From NCBI GenBank assembly GCA_965221845.1, contig OZ244919.1, forward strand, positions 2,604,001 to 2,668,000: 64,000 nucleotides of DNA. The letters run 5' to 3'. Position 1 is the first letter of the stretch, and each line of letters opens with the position of its first letter. The translations under genes were made by a program, and so were the position numbers. Shown one piece after another: positions 1-9,241 of the stretch. Below the pieces are notes generated by a model that did not search any database, was not told the DNA's origin, and worked only from the letters and a program-made list of their open reading frames with translations. The DNA is from JAJEFO01 sp965221845. Lineage in GTDB: Bacteria; Pseudomonadota; Alphaproteobacteria; Rhodobacterales; Rhodobacteraceae.

Positions 1-1719
1 CACCCTCTTCGTGCGGAGCCGTTGGCGAAGCGCGAAAGAGCTGTACATGCTTATCGTCCATCCCGGCACGCCTGAAGGTGCCACGAGCGTCACGCGCTTG
101 CCGAGATCGGCAAGGCGTTCGGCCAGAGAGACCACCGACCAGCCGCCCAGGTGATCAACCAGCAGCACTTCGTCGCCCAGTGCGTCGGGGTCGGCCAGCG
201 CGGCCTCCAGCGTCAGTGCCGTGCCGCCGGAGCGCAAGCCCTGCCCCACCGGTTCGGCGCCGATGGCCCAGATCACGGCGTCGGCCTCGGGCAGCGGGGC
301 CGCTGCAGTCGCCTCCGCCGCAAGCTTGACCGCGACGCCCCCGGCCGCGAGACGCGCCTGCTGCCGGGCGGTGAGCTTGCCGAATTCCTGCCGAAGCGGC
401 ATTTCGGCGGTCCAGTTGAGTGCGCCGCCGAGCCGGTCGGAGCGTTCCCAAAGCGTCACCTCGTGCCCGAGTTCGGCCGCGGTCGCAGCGGCCTCCATCC
501 CCGCGGGGCCGCCGCCGATGACAAGCACGCGCCTTTCCTGCCCGGCATCGACTCTCTTCGGCGCGGGCCACTCGGCCTCGCGCCCGGCACATGGATTTGA
601 AAGGCAGGTGATCGCGAGGCTGAGGGCGAGAAAATTCGCGCAGCCCTGGTTGCAGCCGATGCACGGATTGGTTTCCGTCTCGCGAAGCTCCTCGGCCTTC
701 CTGACGATCTCTGGATCTGCGATATGCGCACGCGCCATGCCGACCATGTCGGCCCCGCCGGACGCGATCATCCGCTCGGCCAGCGCGACTTGCTGATATC
801 GGCAGACAGCCATCACCGTCGGCCTGCACGCCGCACCATCCAGCGCCGATCGTATGGCACGCGTCAGCGGCTGGAATTGCTGAAGCCGGAAGGCCATGTC
901 GGCCATCTGGGTCGAGACGGTGTAGCTGCCGTGATAAGCGGAGTGCGAAACGTTGACGAAATCAACCTGCGTTTCAGCCACGAGCCTCCGGACAACGAGG
1001 CACATCTCGTCAAGCGCGAGCCCGTCCTCCATGAACTCGTCCGCGCTGATCCGCAGACCCAGCGTCCGGTCGGGACCGATCCGGTCGCGCACCGCCTGAA
1101 GCGCTTCACGGGCGAAGCGAAGGCGGTTTTCGGGCGAGCCGCCGTAGGCGTCCTCGCGTCGGTTTGAAGCGGGCGAGAGGAATTGCTGGATCAGATGGCC
1201 ATGCGCCATCTGCAGCTCTATCCCGTCGAGCCCGGCCTCGATCAGGTTTTCCGCCACGTCCGCATGAGCCTCGACAACCGCGGCTATCTCGTCCAGCGTC
1301 ATTGGGTGCGGCGGCGGCGCAGTCGCCGACCACGGGACGGCCGACGCGGACCAGGACGGCATGCGCGCGTAGTTGCCGTCTGCGTGGCGGCCGAGATGGA
1401 TTATCTGGCCGAAGAGACGCCCGCCTTCCGCCCGCACGGCCTCCGCTATCCGAAGGAAGCGGGGAATGCAGTCGCGCTCGTAGCCGTTCACTCCCTGCCG
1501 GCGGCCGAGGCTGGAGCGATGGACGCGTATGCCTTCGAAGACGATCAGCCCCGCCCCGCCTCGCGCCCTTGCCCGGTGATAGGCGAGGTGACGGTCCGAC
1601 GGCAGGTTGTTCTCGCCGAAATTGGTGGTGTGGGCGGGGACGAGAATGCGGTTCCGGATCTCGGTCTTGCCGACCCGAATCGGCTGAAAGACGTGCGGGT
1701 ATGCCGGGTGACGCTGCAA
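1..1719 (-). CDS. NADH:flavin oxidoreductase, 2,4-dienoyl-CoA reductase type (3' end beyond window)
   Basis: An old-yellow-enzyme family protein that probably reduces an enoyl-type bond with NAD(P)H through FMN, a 4Fe-4S cluster and FAD. The N-terminal barrel begins with FQPIRVGKTEIRNRI. A cysteine cluster CIGCNQGC lies near residue 352, followed by a second dinucleotide fold with VLVIGGGPAGMEAA. This FMN barrel / FeS / FAD order is that of FadH and trimethylamine-dehydrogenase-like enzymes. The frame stays open to the left edge, so the C terminus is missing. No ATG is available: an in-frame stop lies just upstream, and TTG at 1719, with a GAGG box about a dozen bases before it, is the likely start, 1 base after the preceding SDR gene. 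It is the last visible gene of a minus-strand catabolic operon. The substrate cannot be read from sequence. Confidence 0.85.
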   Translation of the reverse strand, partial: MQRHPAYPHVFQPIRVGKTEIRNRILVPAHTTNFGENNLPSDRHLAYHRARARGGAGLIVFEGIRVHRSSLGRRQGVNGYERDCIPRFLRIAEAVRAEGGRLFGQIIHLGRHADGNYARMPSWSASAVPWSATAPPPHPMTLDEIAAVVEAHADVAENLIEAGLDGIELQMAHGHLIQQFLSPASNRREDAYGGSPENRLRFAREALQAVRDRIGPDRTLGLRISADEFMEDGLALDEMCLVVRRLVAETQVDFVNVSHSAYHGSYTVSTQMADMAFRLQQFQPLTRAIRSALDGAACRPTVMAVCRYQQVALAERMIASGGADMVGMARAHIADPEIVRKAEELRETETNPCIGCNQGCANFLALSLAITCLSNPCAGREAEWPAPKRVDAGQERRVLVIGGGPAGMEAAATAAELGHEVTLWERSDRLGGALNWTAEMPLRQEFGKLTARQQARLAAGGVAVKLAAEATAAAPLPEADAVIWAIGAEPVGQGLRSGGTALTLEAALADPDALGDEVLLVDHLGGWSVVSLAERLADLGKRVTLVAPSGVPGWTISMYSSFALRQRLRTKRV

Positions 1720-1720
1720 C

Positions 1721-2440
1721 TCAATCCATCCTCAAGCCACCGTTCACTGCCAGTACCGCGCCGGTCGTGAAGCCGGACTGCGCCGACAGGAGGAAGCAGA
1801 CGGCCGCCGCGACCTCGTCCGGCCTTGCCATCCGCTTCAGAGGCGTTGCCGCAGATATTGCCGCCCTGCGCGCGGGCGGGTGCGCGGCCAGCATGGGCGT
1901 CTCCACCGCGCCGGGGGCAACACAGTTCACGGTGATTCCGCGCGGGGCAAGCTCCTGCGCCATCGACTTCGTCAACGACTCGACGCCCCCTTTGGACGCC
2001 GCATATGCCGTGCCCGTGATGACGCCGCCCGTCCGCCCGGCGAGCGAGCCCAGGGTGACGATCCGCCCGCCATTCTCGATGTCGCCCTTCGCCGCGAGGC
2101 AGCAGAGGAAAGGCCCGGTGAGGTTTGTGGCGACGATTTCGTCCCAGCGGCCCGGCGTCAGGTCGGCGAGCTTTCCATTGTCCACCACGCCCGCGGCAAG
2201 AACAAGGCCGTACAAGCCGTTGGCCGCCTGCCGCAGCCCTGCGAAGGCACGGGCCACGGACTCGGCGCTGGCGATGTCCGTCGCAACTGCAGTCCCGCCG
2301 GTCTCCTCGGCAACACCGGCAAGGGCCGCCTCGTTCCTGTCCAGCAAATACAGCGGAGCATAACCCTCTGCGGCCGCACGGCGCGCGATGGCGCTGCCGA
2401 TCCCGCCGGCTGCACCGGTGATGGCCAGAGCCTGCGTCAT
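1721..2440 (-). CDS. Short-chain dehydrogenase/reductase (SDR)
   Basis: A 239-residue classical SDR, an NAD(P)-dependent alcohol/ketone oxidoreductase. The cofactor glycine motif GAAGGIGSAIA lies near residue 8. The catalytic YAASKGG follows a serine-containing strand, and NCVAPGAVETPM is the usual post-catalytic segment. The length is typical. The start overlaps the stop of the upstream ligase gene by 4 bases (ATGA), so the two are probably translationally coupled. In the context of a CoA ligase, an acyl-CoA dehydrogenase and a dienoyl-CoA-reductase-like enzyme, a hydroxyacyl-CoA or cyclic-alcohol dehydrogenase role is plausible, but that is inference. Confidence 0.88.
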   Translation of the reverse strand: MTQALAITGAAGGIGSAIARRAAAEGYAPLYLLDRNEAALAGVAEETGGTAVATDIASAESVARAFAGLRQAANGLYGLVLAAGVVDNGKLADLTPGRWDEIVATNLTGPFLCCLAAKGDIENGGRIVTLGSLAGRTGGVITGTAYAASKGGVESLTKSMAQELAPRGITVNCVAPGAVETPMLAAHPPARRAAISAATPLKRMARPDEVAAAVCFLLSAQSGFTTGAVLAVNGGLRMD

Positions 2441-3795
2441 GGGCGACGCTCCTTCCGCATGTCGATGAAACGCCGCGCCTTCAGCGAGACGTCGGGATCG
2501 TAGATCTCCTTCACGCCGACGATCTCGATCTCGGGCCTCACCCCCACTGCCGCCGCGACCGTCTCGCGCGCCGCCTCGCCGGGATCGGCGCCGGGCCTGG
2601 GCGCGAGCCGGAGGCGCATCACGTCCATCGAAAGCGCGTCCTCGGGGTCTTCGCGGTCAATCACGACCTGGAATTCATCGATGCGGCCATCGGCCAGCAG
2701 CGCTTGCGCGACGCTGCCCGGGTTGATCAGCATGCCCCTCACCTTCACCAGGTCGTCGGCACGGGACGGCATCTCGATGAAGCGATCCGTCTCGGCCCCG
2801 CAATGCGGGCACGGTTCCCTTGTCAGCGCCGTCATGTCGCCCAAGGCGTATCGCAGCAGCACCGTGCCCCGCCGGTCCAGGTGGGTAAGGACGGCGAGTC
2901 CTGTTTCGCCGTCCGGCAGGGCCTCGTGGTCCTCGGGATCCACGACCTGAAAATGAAACTGGTCGGGCGCGGGGTTGTGGTAGCCGGAGCCGGGACGGCA
3001 CTCGACCAGGCCCATCTGCATTTCGGTGGCAGCGTAGGAAACGCTGACCTGGGGATCGGTCGCGCCAAGCGTCACCATCCGCGCGGTCAGATCGGATCGC
3101 ATGGCGTCGGTCACGGCCTCGCCGGTGACGAAGGCAAGCCGGACCTCCGAGAGATCCGCGCCCAGCGCCTCGGCCCGCATCAGCACGCGACGGACATAGC
3201 TGGCGACGCCCCAGAGGATCGTGGCGCGGTGCCTTTCTGCCGCGCGGATCACGTCGTCGAGGCTGGCCGACCAGTGAAACTCGGGCGAGGGCCGTCCCGG
3301 CATCGGGCTGATCACGGGGATCTTCATCGCGTTGGCCGCGGCGATGGCGCGGTGAAAGGCACCATAGGCATGCAGAGTCATCGGGCAGAGGTTCGCCACC
3401 AGGTCGGTGTCGCGCGCGCCGCGTATCTCGAGCGCCCGCCGGTTCGCCGTGAGAATGCGGTAGAAGTCATGCACCGTCGAATGGAACGGGGTCGGCTTGC
3501 CGCCGGACGTGCCGGTGGTGTGCATCACGTCGAATGCCACGCAGGCTTCCTCCGGCAGCCCGTCGGATTCCAGGCGAAAGGCCGCAGGGTCGGCGGCGTA
3601 TTCGGACTTGGAGGTCAGGGGGATCTTCCCGATGTCGCGAAGGCCCGAGATGTCTTCGCGGCGAAGCCCGGCCATGGCGAATCGCTGCCGGTAATGCGGG
3701 TGGCGCCTGAAACAAAGGTCGAGCATGTCGGCGAAATTCTCCTCCTGCACCTGCGCGATTTCGTGACGCGTCCGGTATGGGAGGTCGTGGATCAT
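2437..3795 (-). CDS. Phenylacetate-CoA ligase-like adenylate-forming enzyme
   Basis: A 452-residue protein resembling the PaaK branch of adenylate-forming enzymes, which activate a carboxylic acid to an acyl-AMP and then to a CoA thioester. It shows the N-terminal pattern of PaaK proteins (HPHYRQRF, then GKIPLTSKSEY), the nucleotide-binding loop HTTGTSGGKPTPF, and the C-terminal PSRADDLVKVRGMLINPGSV hinge. A Cys pair in EPCPHCGAET may form a small metal site seen in some members. It overlaps the SDR downstream and the amidohydrolase upstream by 4 bases each, so the operon is tight. The acid substrate is unknown. Confidence 0.85.
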   Translation of the reverse strand: MIHDLPYRTRHEIAQVQEENFADMLDLCFRRHPHYRQRFAMAGLRREDISGLRDIGKIPLTSKSEYAADPAAFRLESDGLPEEACVAFDVMHTTGTSGGKPTPFHSTVHDFYRILTANRRALEIRGARDTDLVANLCPMTLHAYGAFHRAIAAANAMKIPVISPMPGRPSPEFHWSASLDDVIRAAERHRATILWGVASYVRRVLMRAEALGADLSEVRLAFVTGEAVTDAMRSDLTARMVTLGATDPQVSVSYAATEMQMGLVECRPGSGYHNPAPDQFHFQVVDPEDHEALPDGETGLAVLTHLDRRGTVLLRYALGDMTALTREPCPHCGAETDRFIEMPSRADDLVKVRGMLINPGSVAQALLADGRIDEFQVVIDREDPEDALSMDVMRLRLAPRPGADPGEAARETVAAAVGVRPEIEIVGVKEIYDPDVSLKARRFIDMRKERRP

Positions 3796-4662
3796 GTCTT
3801 CAGGCCGAAGACGCGGATCGCGTTGTCACGCAGGAAGGCCTGCCGCGACTCGGGTCGCAGGCTCAGCCCGTCCACCTCGCGACGGTAGCGTTCGAAGGTT
3901 AGCACGGGAAAGTCCGTGCCGAACATGACCTTGTGACGTCCGTAGCTGTCGATGAAGCGGACAAAGCTCTCGGGCCAGTGTTTCGGCACATGCGCGTCGG
4001 CGATGATGTAGACGTTCTCGTGCTTCCAGGCCATCGCCGTCATCTCGTCGGCCCAGGGGATGCCGACATGAATGCCGACGAGCCTCAACTCGGGGAAATG
4101 GCAGGCGACAGGGTCGAGGCTGATCGGCCGTCCGACGCTTTCCAGCGGCCGTTCCGAGTCGTATACCAGCGACTGGCCGACCTGGGTCAGGAAAGGCACG
4201 TCGAGTTCGACGCATTTGGCGTAGAACGGATACCAGCGGGCATGGCTCGGCGGCAGCTCGAACCAGTGCGGATAGGCGTGGGCGCCAATGAAACCCAGTT
4301 CCCCGACCGCATGTTCCAAGGCGCGCACGCCCGCCATTCCCCCCGTGGGGTCGACGCCGGCAAGGCCGTGGAACCGGTCCGGAAATCTCGCGACCGCCTC
4401 CCTCACCATGCCGTAGGGCAGATGCCACGATCCCGGCAGGCCCAGCTGCCCGGTCTTGTGGGCGACGAGGAAGGCGCGCTCGGTCCCCGCCGCATCCATC
4501 ATCCGCAGCATGTCTTCAATAGCTGCAGCCTTCGAGAACGCTGTCGTCGCGACCGAATTTCCGCTGGTGGAACTTGCCGGACCAGTCGGGGCGCATCCCG
4601 GCGATCTCGGGCGTGTGCGGGTTGACGACCGTGTCGATGGCAAGGATGTCGAAGCCGCTCAT
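3792..4662 (-). pseudogene. Amidohydrolase-2 (TIM-barrel decarboxylase/hydrolase) with a frameshift
   Basis: The body reads as an amidohydrolase-2 family protein, the group containing ACMS decarboxylase and related metal-dependent decarboxylases and hydrolases. Visible motifs are GIHVGIPWADE, IIADAHVPKHWPES and FGTDFPVLTFERY. The natural start is ATG at 4662, beginning MSGFDILAIDTVVNPHTPEI, which overlaps the stop of the acyl-CoA dehydrogenase remnant by ATGA. After about 46 codons the frame closes with a TGA just after the segment DSVLEGCSY, while the rest (IEDMLRMMDAAGTERAF) continues in another frame. The break lies around 4515-4526. It is a real single-base frameshift or a base-calling error. 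If real, the operon has lost this step. Confidence 0.75.
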
Positions 4663-4744
4663 TTCGAAAGCGCCATGCCAAGCCCCATGTCGCCGGCGAT
4701 TAGGTCAAGCAGGATCTCGCTCGAACCTTCGCCGAAGGCACCGC
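4659..4744 (-). pseudogene. Acyl-CoA dehydrogenase, C-terminal fragment cut by IS30
   Basis: The last ~28 codons read AFGEGSSEILLDLIAGDMG and so on to the stop. The G-E-G-S/T-S-E-I pattern is the conserved C-terminal helix of acyl-CoA dehydrogenases, including residues near the FAD. Upstream sequence is replaced by the IS30-family terminal repeat at 4745. No matching N-terminal part appears on the far side of the IS cluster (9251-9565), so the insertion was accompanied by loss of the rest of the gene. The stop overlaps the amidohydrolase start (ATGA), showing that this was the upstream member of the operon. Confidence 0.7.
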
Positions 4745-5066
4745 TTCCACTCTGAAGTGCAACACCTGATGCAGCGTCCCGGGCGGTTCGACGACACATG
4801 ATGTTGCGAATCGGCCAGGCGGCGACGACAGTCCCTGTGATGAAGCAAGGAGACTGTCATGCCCGAGGGCCATCGCCACCGGCCTCATGCGGAACGCCGC
4901 CGGATCCACGCCCCGGGAAAGCGGGCTTTCCGGCCCGGCGATCACCCGCCGGCCCGGCCGCGACCGCACGACGGTCTGGCGCGAGGTGCGGCGCAACGCC
5001 GGCAGGCGCGGCTGCCGCCACAAGCAGGCGCAGGGGAAGGCGGAGGCGCGCCGCAGCGCGGCCTCG

Positions 5067-5374
5067 CATGTTCAGCGAACCGGCAATGACCAAGGAGGTG
5101 GCTGTGGAAAAGTCGGGGGCGGATTCCTGTGGAAAAGCCGTTCCTTGCCTCCCGGCGCCCTCCCGGTCGATGCCGGGTCCGGGACCCCCTCCGCCCGGCC
5201 GGGCGGAGGGGGTGCGGGGCCTGGCCCCGCAGGACGGGCCGGACCGGAGCGGCCCTGGATCGCGCGAGCGGATCCGTCGACGAGCGTGGTCGGCCCGCCC
5301 TCCCGTTGGCCTCCCGGGTCCCGATGGACGCCGGGTCCGGGAACCGGACCGTCGCGAGGACAGGAGCGGGAGAC
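5067..5374 (+). ncRNA. Candidate bridge-RNA region of the IS110-family element
   Basis: This 300-base stretch upstream of the IS110 transposase start has no plausible ORF and is rich in hairpins. The strongest is a perfect 28-base palindrome at 5185-5212, with arms CCCCCTCCGCCCGG and its complement. Known for the family: IS110-group elements express a structured bridge RNA from the non-coding region flanking the transposase. Position and structure fit. Guide loops matching the donor and target were not identified by eye, so this is inference from family knowledge, and the element is decayed. Confidence 0.3.
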
Positions 5375-6316
5375 ATGACCACCGCAGCTGCGGGAATCGA
5401 CGTGAGCGGGAAGTCGCCGGACATCCGCCCGGGCGGGCGGGATCACGCCGCCACCAACGACACGGACGGGTTCCGCAAGGTCGCCCGCCTCCCGGGGAAG
5501 GGAATGCGGAGCGGGTCGTCCCGGAGGCCACGGGACGGATGCACCGGGCCCTCCTGCAGTCGCTGCATGACAGGGGCTTCAAGGTCGTCGTGGCGACCCC
5601 CGCCAGTCCCGGGACCTCCCCAGGGCCGGCGGCGAGCTGGCGAAGACCGACAGGGTCGACGCGAGGGTGCCGGCCGCCCTGCGCGCCGCGTTCCCGGACA
5701 TGGCGCCCACCGCGCCGGCCGACGTCACCGTCGACAGGCTCCGCGACATGCTCGTGCTGCGGGAGGCCCTCGTCGACCGGCGCGCGGAACTGAAGGCGGT
5801 CCCGGGCGAGGTCGGAGAGCCGGACGCGGACGGCCCCGTCCGGAGGGTGCCGGAGGAACCGGACGGCGCCGTCGCCGCGTCCGGCCGGCGGATCGAGGAA
5901 CTTGTCAAGGGCTCGGAGGGCCTGGCGGAGAGCTGCGGCATCCGGCCCCGGTGCCGGGCATCGGCCCAGTCACGGCCGCGTCCCCGGTCGCCCGGGCGGG
6001 CGGGCCGGGCGCGATCGGCAACCGCCGGGCCGCCGCCCTGGCCGGCGTCGCCCCCTTCGCCCGCGACGGCGGCACCCTCAGGGGCGGGCGCCACATCACC
6101 GGCGGGCGGCGGCGTCCGGGGGACGTCCTGTACATGGCGGCGATGGCGGCCTGCATGTCCGGTCCCGACATGATGGAGATGCACGGCCGGCTCCGGGAAA
6201 GGGGCAGGCACCACAAGGTCGCCGTGACCGCGGTCATGCGGAAGCTCGTCGCCGCCGCGAATGCGCTGCTCCGCGACCGGCGCACCTGGGAGGACAGGTC
6301 GGCGGCCGCCGCCTGA
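5375..6316 (+). pseudogene. IS110-family transposase (DEDD/serine type), frameshifted
   Basis: The start MTTAAAGIDVSGKSPDIRPG carries the first Asp of the RuvC-like DEDD domain. Further on, in other frames, are GELAKTDRVDARV (the family K-T-D-R-x-D-A motif) and the C-terminal domain VPGIGPVTAA, RAAALAGVAPFARDGGTLRG, then RRPGDVLYMAAMAACMSG. At least three frame changes are needed to read it through. The usual RDSG motif near the catalytic serine reads RDGG here, a further sign of inactivation. The final frame ends at TGA 6316. Confidence 0.8.
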
Positions 6317-7519
6317 CGCCCGGACGGGCCGCGCCCCCCGGCGGCCCGCCGGGGCCCGAAGGGAACCAGCCGTCCGGCCGCGCCCTTGCGGCCGGGCCGC
6401 CTGCCCCTGCCCGGACGGCCGCCGGAATGTGGACAGGCTGTGGAAAACCCCGGTCCCGGCCCCCGGAAAAGGCCGGATCCGGGCTTGACCCAAGACATGG
6501 ATGCTCGTCGGCGGCGCGCAAGATGACGCCGGAGCCGTGGCGCATGGCGGAGGAGCGGCTGGCCGAGGGCCGGGCCCGGAGCAGGTCGCCGGGCGCATGC
6601 GCCTGGAGGGCGCGCCGATGGCGGGCCGGCAGTGGACCTGCGAGCGCATCCACGCCGACCGGAAGGCCGGCGGCGGTCTCTGGCGGCATCTCCGCCGCCG
6701 CGGCAGGAAGCCGGACCGGAAGGGCGGGGCCCACGCGGGCCGCGGCCGCATCCCGGGCCGGGCGGACATCTCCGAGCGCCCGGACGTCGTGGAGGCGAAG
6801 GAACGGGTCGGCGACCGGGAGGCGGACACGAATCAACGGCAAGGGCACCGGCGGCGCGCTTGTCTCCCTGGTGGACAGGGCGTCCAGGCACACCCTGCTC
6901 GAAAGGGTCGGGAGGAAGACGGCGGACGCGGTCGGCTCGGCCATGACCGGCATGCTGGGCCCTCTCCCCGTGCACACGGTCACCGCGGACAACGGCAAGG
7001 AGTTCGCGGGCCATGCCAGGGTGGCCGAGGCGCTGGGCGCGGGGTTCTTCTTCGCGCGGCATTGCCACTCCCGGGAGCGCGGCACGGACGAGCACACCAA
7101 CGGCCTCGTGCGGGGATACCTGCCCAAGGGCACGGACTTCCGCAAGGTGACGGACGCAGAGGTGCAGGCCGTCCAGGACCGGACGGACGCACGTCCGAGG
7201 AAGGCCCTGGGCTGCCTCACCCCGTCCGAGGCCTTCCTGCCCGGGCGCAGCCGCCCTGAGGGGGCCGTTCCGGGGCCGCCGGGGGCGGCTCCGAGGGGAG
7301 ATGCGTGCTGTCCGCGGCCCGCCGTCCTCCGGTCGGGCTCCGCCCTCCCTGCGTCCGGCGGGCCGCGGACAGCGCCCGGCAGGGCTTGCACCGCCCCGGA
7401 AGACTGGCTACGCCTCCCGGTGAAGGGACCGCCGCCGCTCGGGCTTCGCCCCTCGCTGGCTGATGTTGCACTTCGGAGTGGAAGCGGCGTTACATAATGG
7501 ATGCCGCCGCAAGCCGGAA

Positions 7520-7528
7520 CCGGACGTG
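7520..7528. repeat. Target-site duplication (left) of the ISKra4-family element
   Basis: CCGGACGTG directly precedes the left inverted repeat of the element at 7529 and is repeated exactly at 9242-9250 after its right end. A 9-bp perfect duplication indicates a fairly recent insertion. If one more G is counted as part of the terminal repeat, the duplication shortens to 7 bp. Confidence 0.75.
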
Positions 7529-9241
7529 GGGTGTAGCCCAATTTTTTTGGTCATGCCGCGAGAGCCTGATTCGCCCGCCAGTCGAGGAGGTCGGGCAGCC
7601 TGAGGTTCATGACGCAGCCCTTCAGCGCCAGCATGGCGTTTGCGCCCCTCCCTGACCAGCGGGTGCCGGGGCGCTTGAGCCGCAGCCCGAACGTGCGGCA
7701 TCCGGCCTCCACGACGCCGCTTCCGACCTGCATTCCGCGCGCCCGGTATTCGTCGTAGCGCATCCGCTCCATGTTCCCGCGGAAGTATCGCACGCACGCG
7801 GCGACCTCCCCGTGCCTGGCGCTGAACGGCTCCAGCTCCCGGACCACCTTGCCTGCCCGGCCGGCCTCGATGTCGGCCCTGACCTCCCCGAACCGCCGGT
7901 CCCGTTCCTCGCCGGCCGGGTGGATCGCCCCCACGGCGGCGGCGGATTGCTCCAGGCAGTGGAACATGTCGAGCACGAAGGTCACCTTCCGCCCCCCGAA
8001 GATCTCCTCGCAGGCGTTCCGTATCCACTCCGCCCCGTCGGAGACTACGACCAGTTCGTCCGCGTCGTGCAGGCCCCGCCGCCGGGCCTCCCGCTCCAGC
8101 CGCGCCGCGAAGTCCGAGGGCTCCCGGCCCCCGGACGGGGCCGCCGCGCTGTCGATGAGGCAGCTGAAGCTCTCGCTGCCCCGGTCCTTGAGCGCGGCGC
8201 CGGTCTCCGGATCACGTCCCCCGGCGGTGTACACGACCGCCAGTTTCGCTTCCCTGGTCTTCGAGGTGCCGTCAGCCTGCTTTCCTCGAACCCTCTCCGT
8301 CTCCTCTTTCCGCATCGGGATGCCGGTCCCGTCTGTGGAGAGATACATGCGTGATTCCAGTGGCTTGCCGTCCTCCACCTCCTCCCGCTCGAACCGCTCC
8401 GCCTCCTCGCCCAGCTTCAGGGACCAGCGCTGCAGGGAACTCGACGAGGCGTCCACCCCGGCGAGGTTCGCGATGTGGCGGCCCGCGGCATCGAAGCTCA
8501 TGAGCGGCGCCGTCTCCGCCACGACGCTCGCCATCCCCGGCGTGACCGTCTCGCCCTCAAGCCCCAGCGCCCGGTCCAGCGGGAAGCGTCCCCCGCCGCA
8601 GGAGCCGCAGCGGAAGTACGTCCTCTTGACCTCGACCCGCCCCAGCCTGGTGAGGAAGGACTTCGACGCCCTCAGGTGCCGGGCCATCGGCCTGCCGCAC
8701 CCCTCGCACTCCGGCGCCGGCAGCGTCCCGTCCAGCCGCTCCAGAAGGAGCTTCAGCGCCGCCGCGCCGCCGCCGAGGGAGCTGTCCCGGAGCGTCCGCT
8801 CCACGGCGTCCAGGTCGGGGACCCCCGACGCCAGGTCCGCCGCCAGCCGAGGAAGCCGGGGGCCGAACTCCGCCGAGACGGCGGCGAGAAGAGCCGGAAG
8901 CGGCCCGCCGTCCGGGCGAAGGCCCGCCAGCGGCAACTCGTCCCGACCGACGTCGCGGCTGCGCACCTCGCCGCCCTCGATCCAGTACCGGGTGAACCCG
9001 CCGTCATGCGCGCGCACCAGCGGTGGATGCACCGCCGCCTCGCCCTCCGTCAGTCCCTCAAGATACGCAACCGCGTCCGGATGCCGGTGCGCCCGTTTCC
9101 CTTCGTCCCGCGTCATGGCCCATGCTCCCTGCCTTGCCTCTCAACGCGCGCCGTCAGCCGATTCTCCCGGCATTTCCCCGACACGCCCGCAGGGACAATG
9201 GGCCCCAAAAACGCCAGAGTCAAAAAATCTGGGCTACACCC
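7529..9241 (-). mobile_element. ISKra4-family insertion sequence, apparently intact
   Basis: A 1.7-kb element bounded by inverted repeats that start GGGTGTAGCCCA at the left and end TGGGCTACACCC at the right, each followed inward by a T-rich or A-rich run. It is flanked by the 9-bp direct repeat CCGGACGTG. It carries one full-length transposase on the minus strand. It sits in non-coding sequence just beyond IS30 copy 1, so it disrupts no recognisable gene. Confidence 0.88.
7551..9116 (-). CDS. ISKra4-family transposase
   Basis: A 521-residue transposase, uninterrupted. A zinc-finger-like region ECEGCGRPM and YFRCGSCGGGRFPLD (four Cys) lies near residues 160-200. The DDE-type core includes MYLSTDGTGIPMRKEE (first Asp), VVVSDGAEWIRNACEE (second Asp, with VLDMFHCLEQ following), and GSGVVEAGCRTFGLRLKRPG with the last acidic residue. 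These blocks and the length fit ISKra4-family transposases of the type that carry a Cys-rich N-terminal part. The terminal repeats lie 22 and 125 bases from its ends. It is probably active. Confidence 0.85.
   Translation of the reverse strand: MTRDEGKRAHRHPDAVAYLEGLTEGEAAVHPPLVRAHDGGFTRYWIEGGEVRSRDVGRDELPLAGLRPDGGPLPALLAAVSAEFGPRLPRLAADLASGVPDLDAVERTLRDSSLGGGAAALKLLLERLDGTLPAPECEGCGRPMARHLRASKSFLTRLGRVEVKRTYFRCGSCGGGRFPLDRALGLEGETVTPGMASVVAETAPLMSFDAAGRHIANLAGVDASSSSLQRWSLKLGEEAERFEREEVEDGKPLESRMYLSTDGTGIPMRKEETERVRGKQADGTSKTREAKLAVVYTAGGRDPETGAALKDRGSESFSCLIDSAAAPSGGREPSDFAARLEREARRRGLHDADELVVVSDGAEWIRNACEEIFGGRKVTFVLDMFHCLEQSAAAVGAIHPAGEERDRRFGEVRADIEAGRAGKVVRELEPFSARHGEVAACVRYFRGNMERMRYDEYRARGMQVGSGVVEAGCRTFGLRLKRPGTRWSGRGANAMLALKGCVMNLRLPDLLDWRANQALAA

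Larger units (their letters stand above)
5067..6507 (+). mobile_element. IS110-family element nested in IS30 copy 1
   Basis: The boundaries come from comparison with intact IS30 copies. The IS30 sequence GCGGCCTCG is left at 5066 and resumes at about 6508, and the tetranucleotide CTCG occurs at both junctions (5063-5066 and 6504-6507). That pattern fits the short core shared by IS110-type donor and target sites and the lack of classical terminal inverted repeats. The element is about 1.44 kb, with a long non-coding 5' part (about 300 bases) ahead of the transposase. The transposase is degenerate, so this copy is unlikely to move unaided. Confidence 0.75.
4860..7259 (+). pseudogene. IS30-family transposase, decayed and split
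   Basis: It starts MPEGHRHRPHAERRRIHA, corresponding to the N-terminal HTH of the intact copy at 18512-19471, but the frame shifts within about 20 codons. After the nested element, the C-terminal half resumes near 6520 (KMTPEPWRMAEERL) and continues to the catalytic core, with TVTADNGKEFAGHARV and the late NGLVRGYLPKGTDF region visible in another frame. A further frameshift lies at about 6830, where the sequence reads ACACGAATCAACGGC in place of the intact copy's ACACCATCGTTGGC. The gene is non-functional. Confidence 0.85.
4745..7483 (+). mobile_element. IS30-family element, copy 1, interrupted by a nested IS110-family element
   Basis: The ends are the same imperfect inverted repeat found in three other copies in this window (TTCCACTCTGAAGTGCAAC at the left, its complement with one change at the right). 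Without the nested insertion the element would be about 1.3 kb, like copies 2-4. The transposase reads on the plus strand from ATG 4860 but is broken by several frameshifts and by the nested element at 5067-6507. This copy is the most diverged of the four and appears to be the oldest. It sits inside the acyl-CoA dehydrogenase gene. Confidence 0.85.

Noticed and set aside
5185..5212. Palindrome in the IS110 region as a rho-independent terminator
   Set aside because: There is no U-rich tail, and its place in the non-coding part of an IS110 element makes a structural-RNA explanation more plausible.
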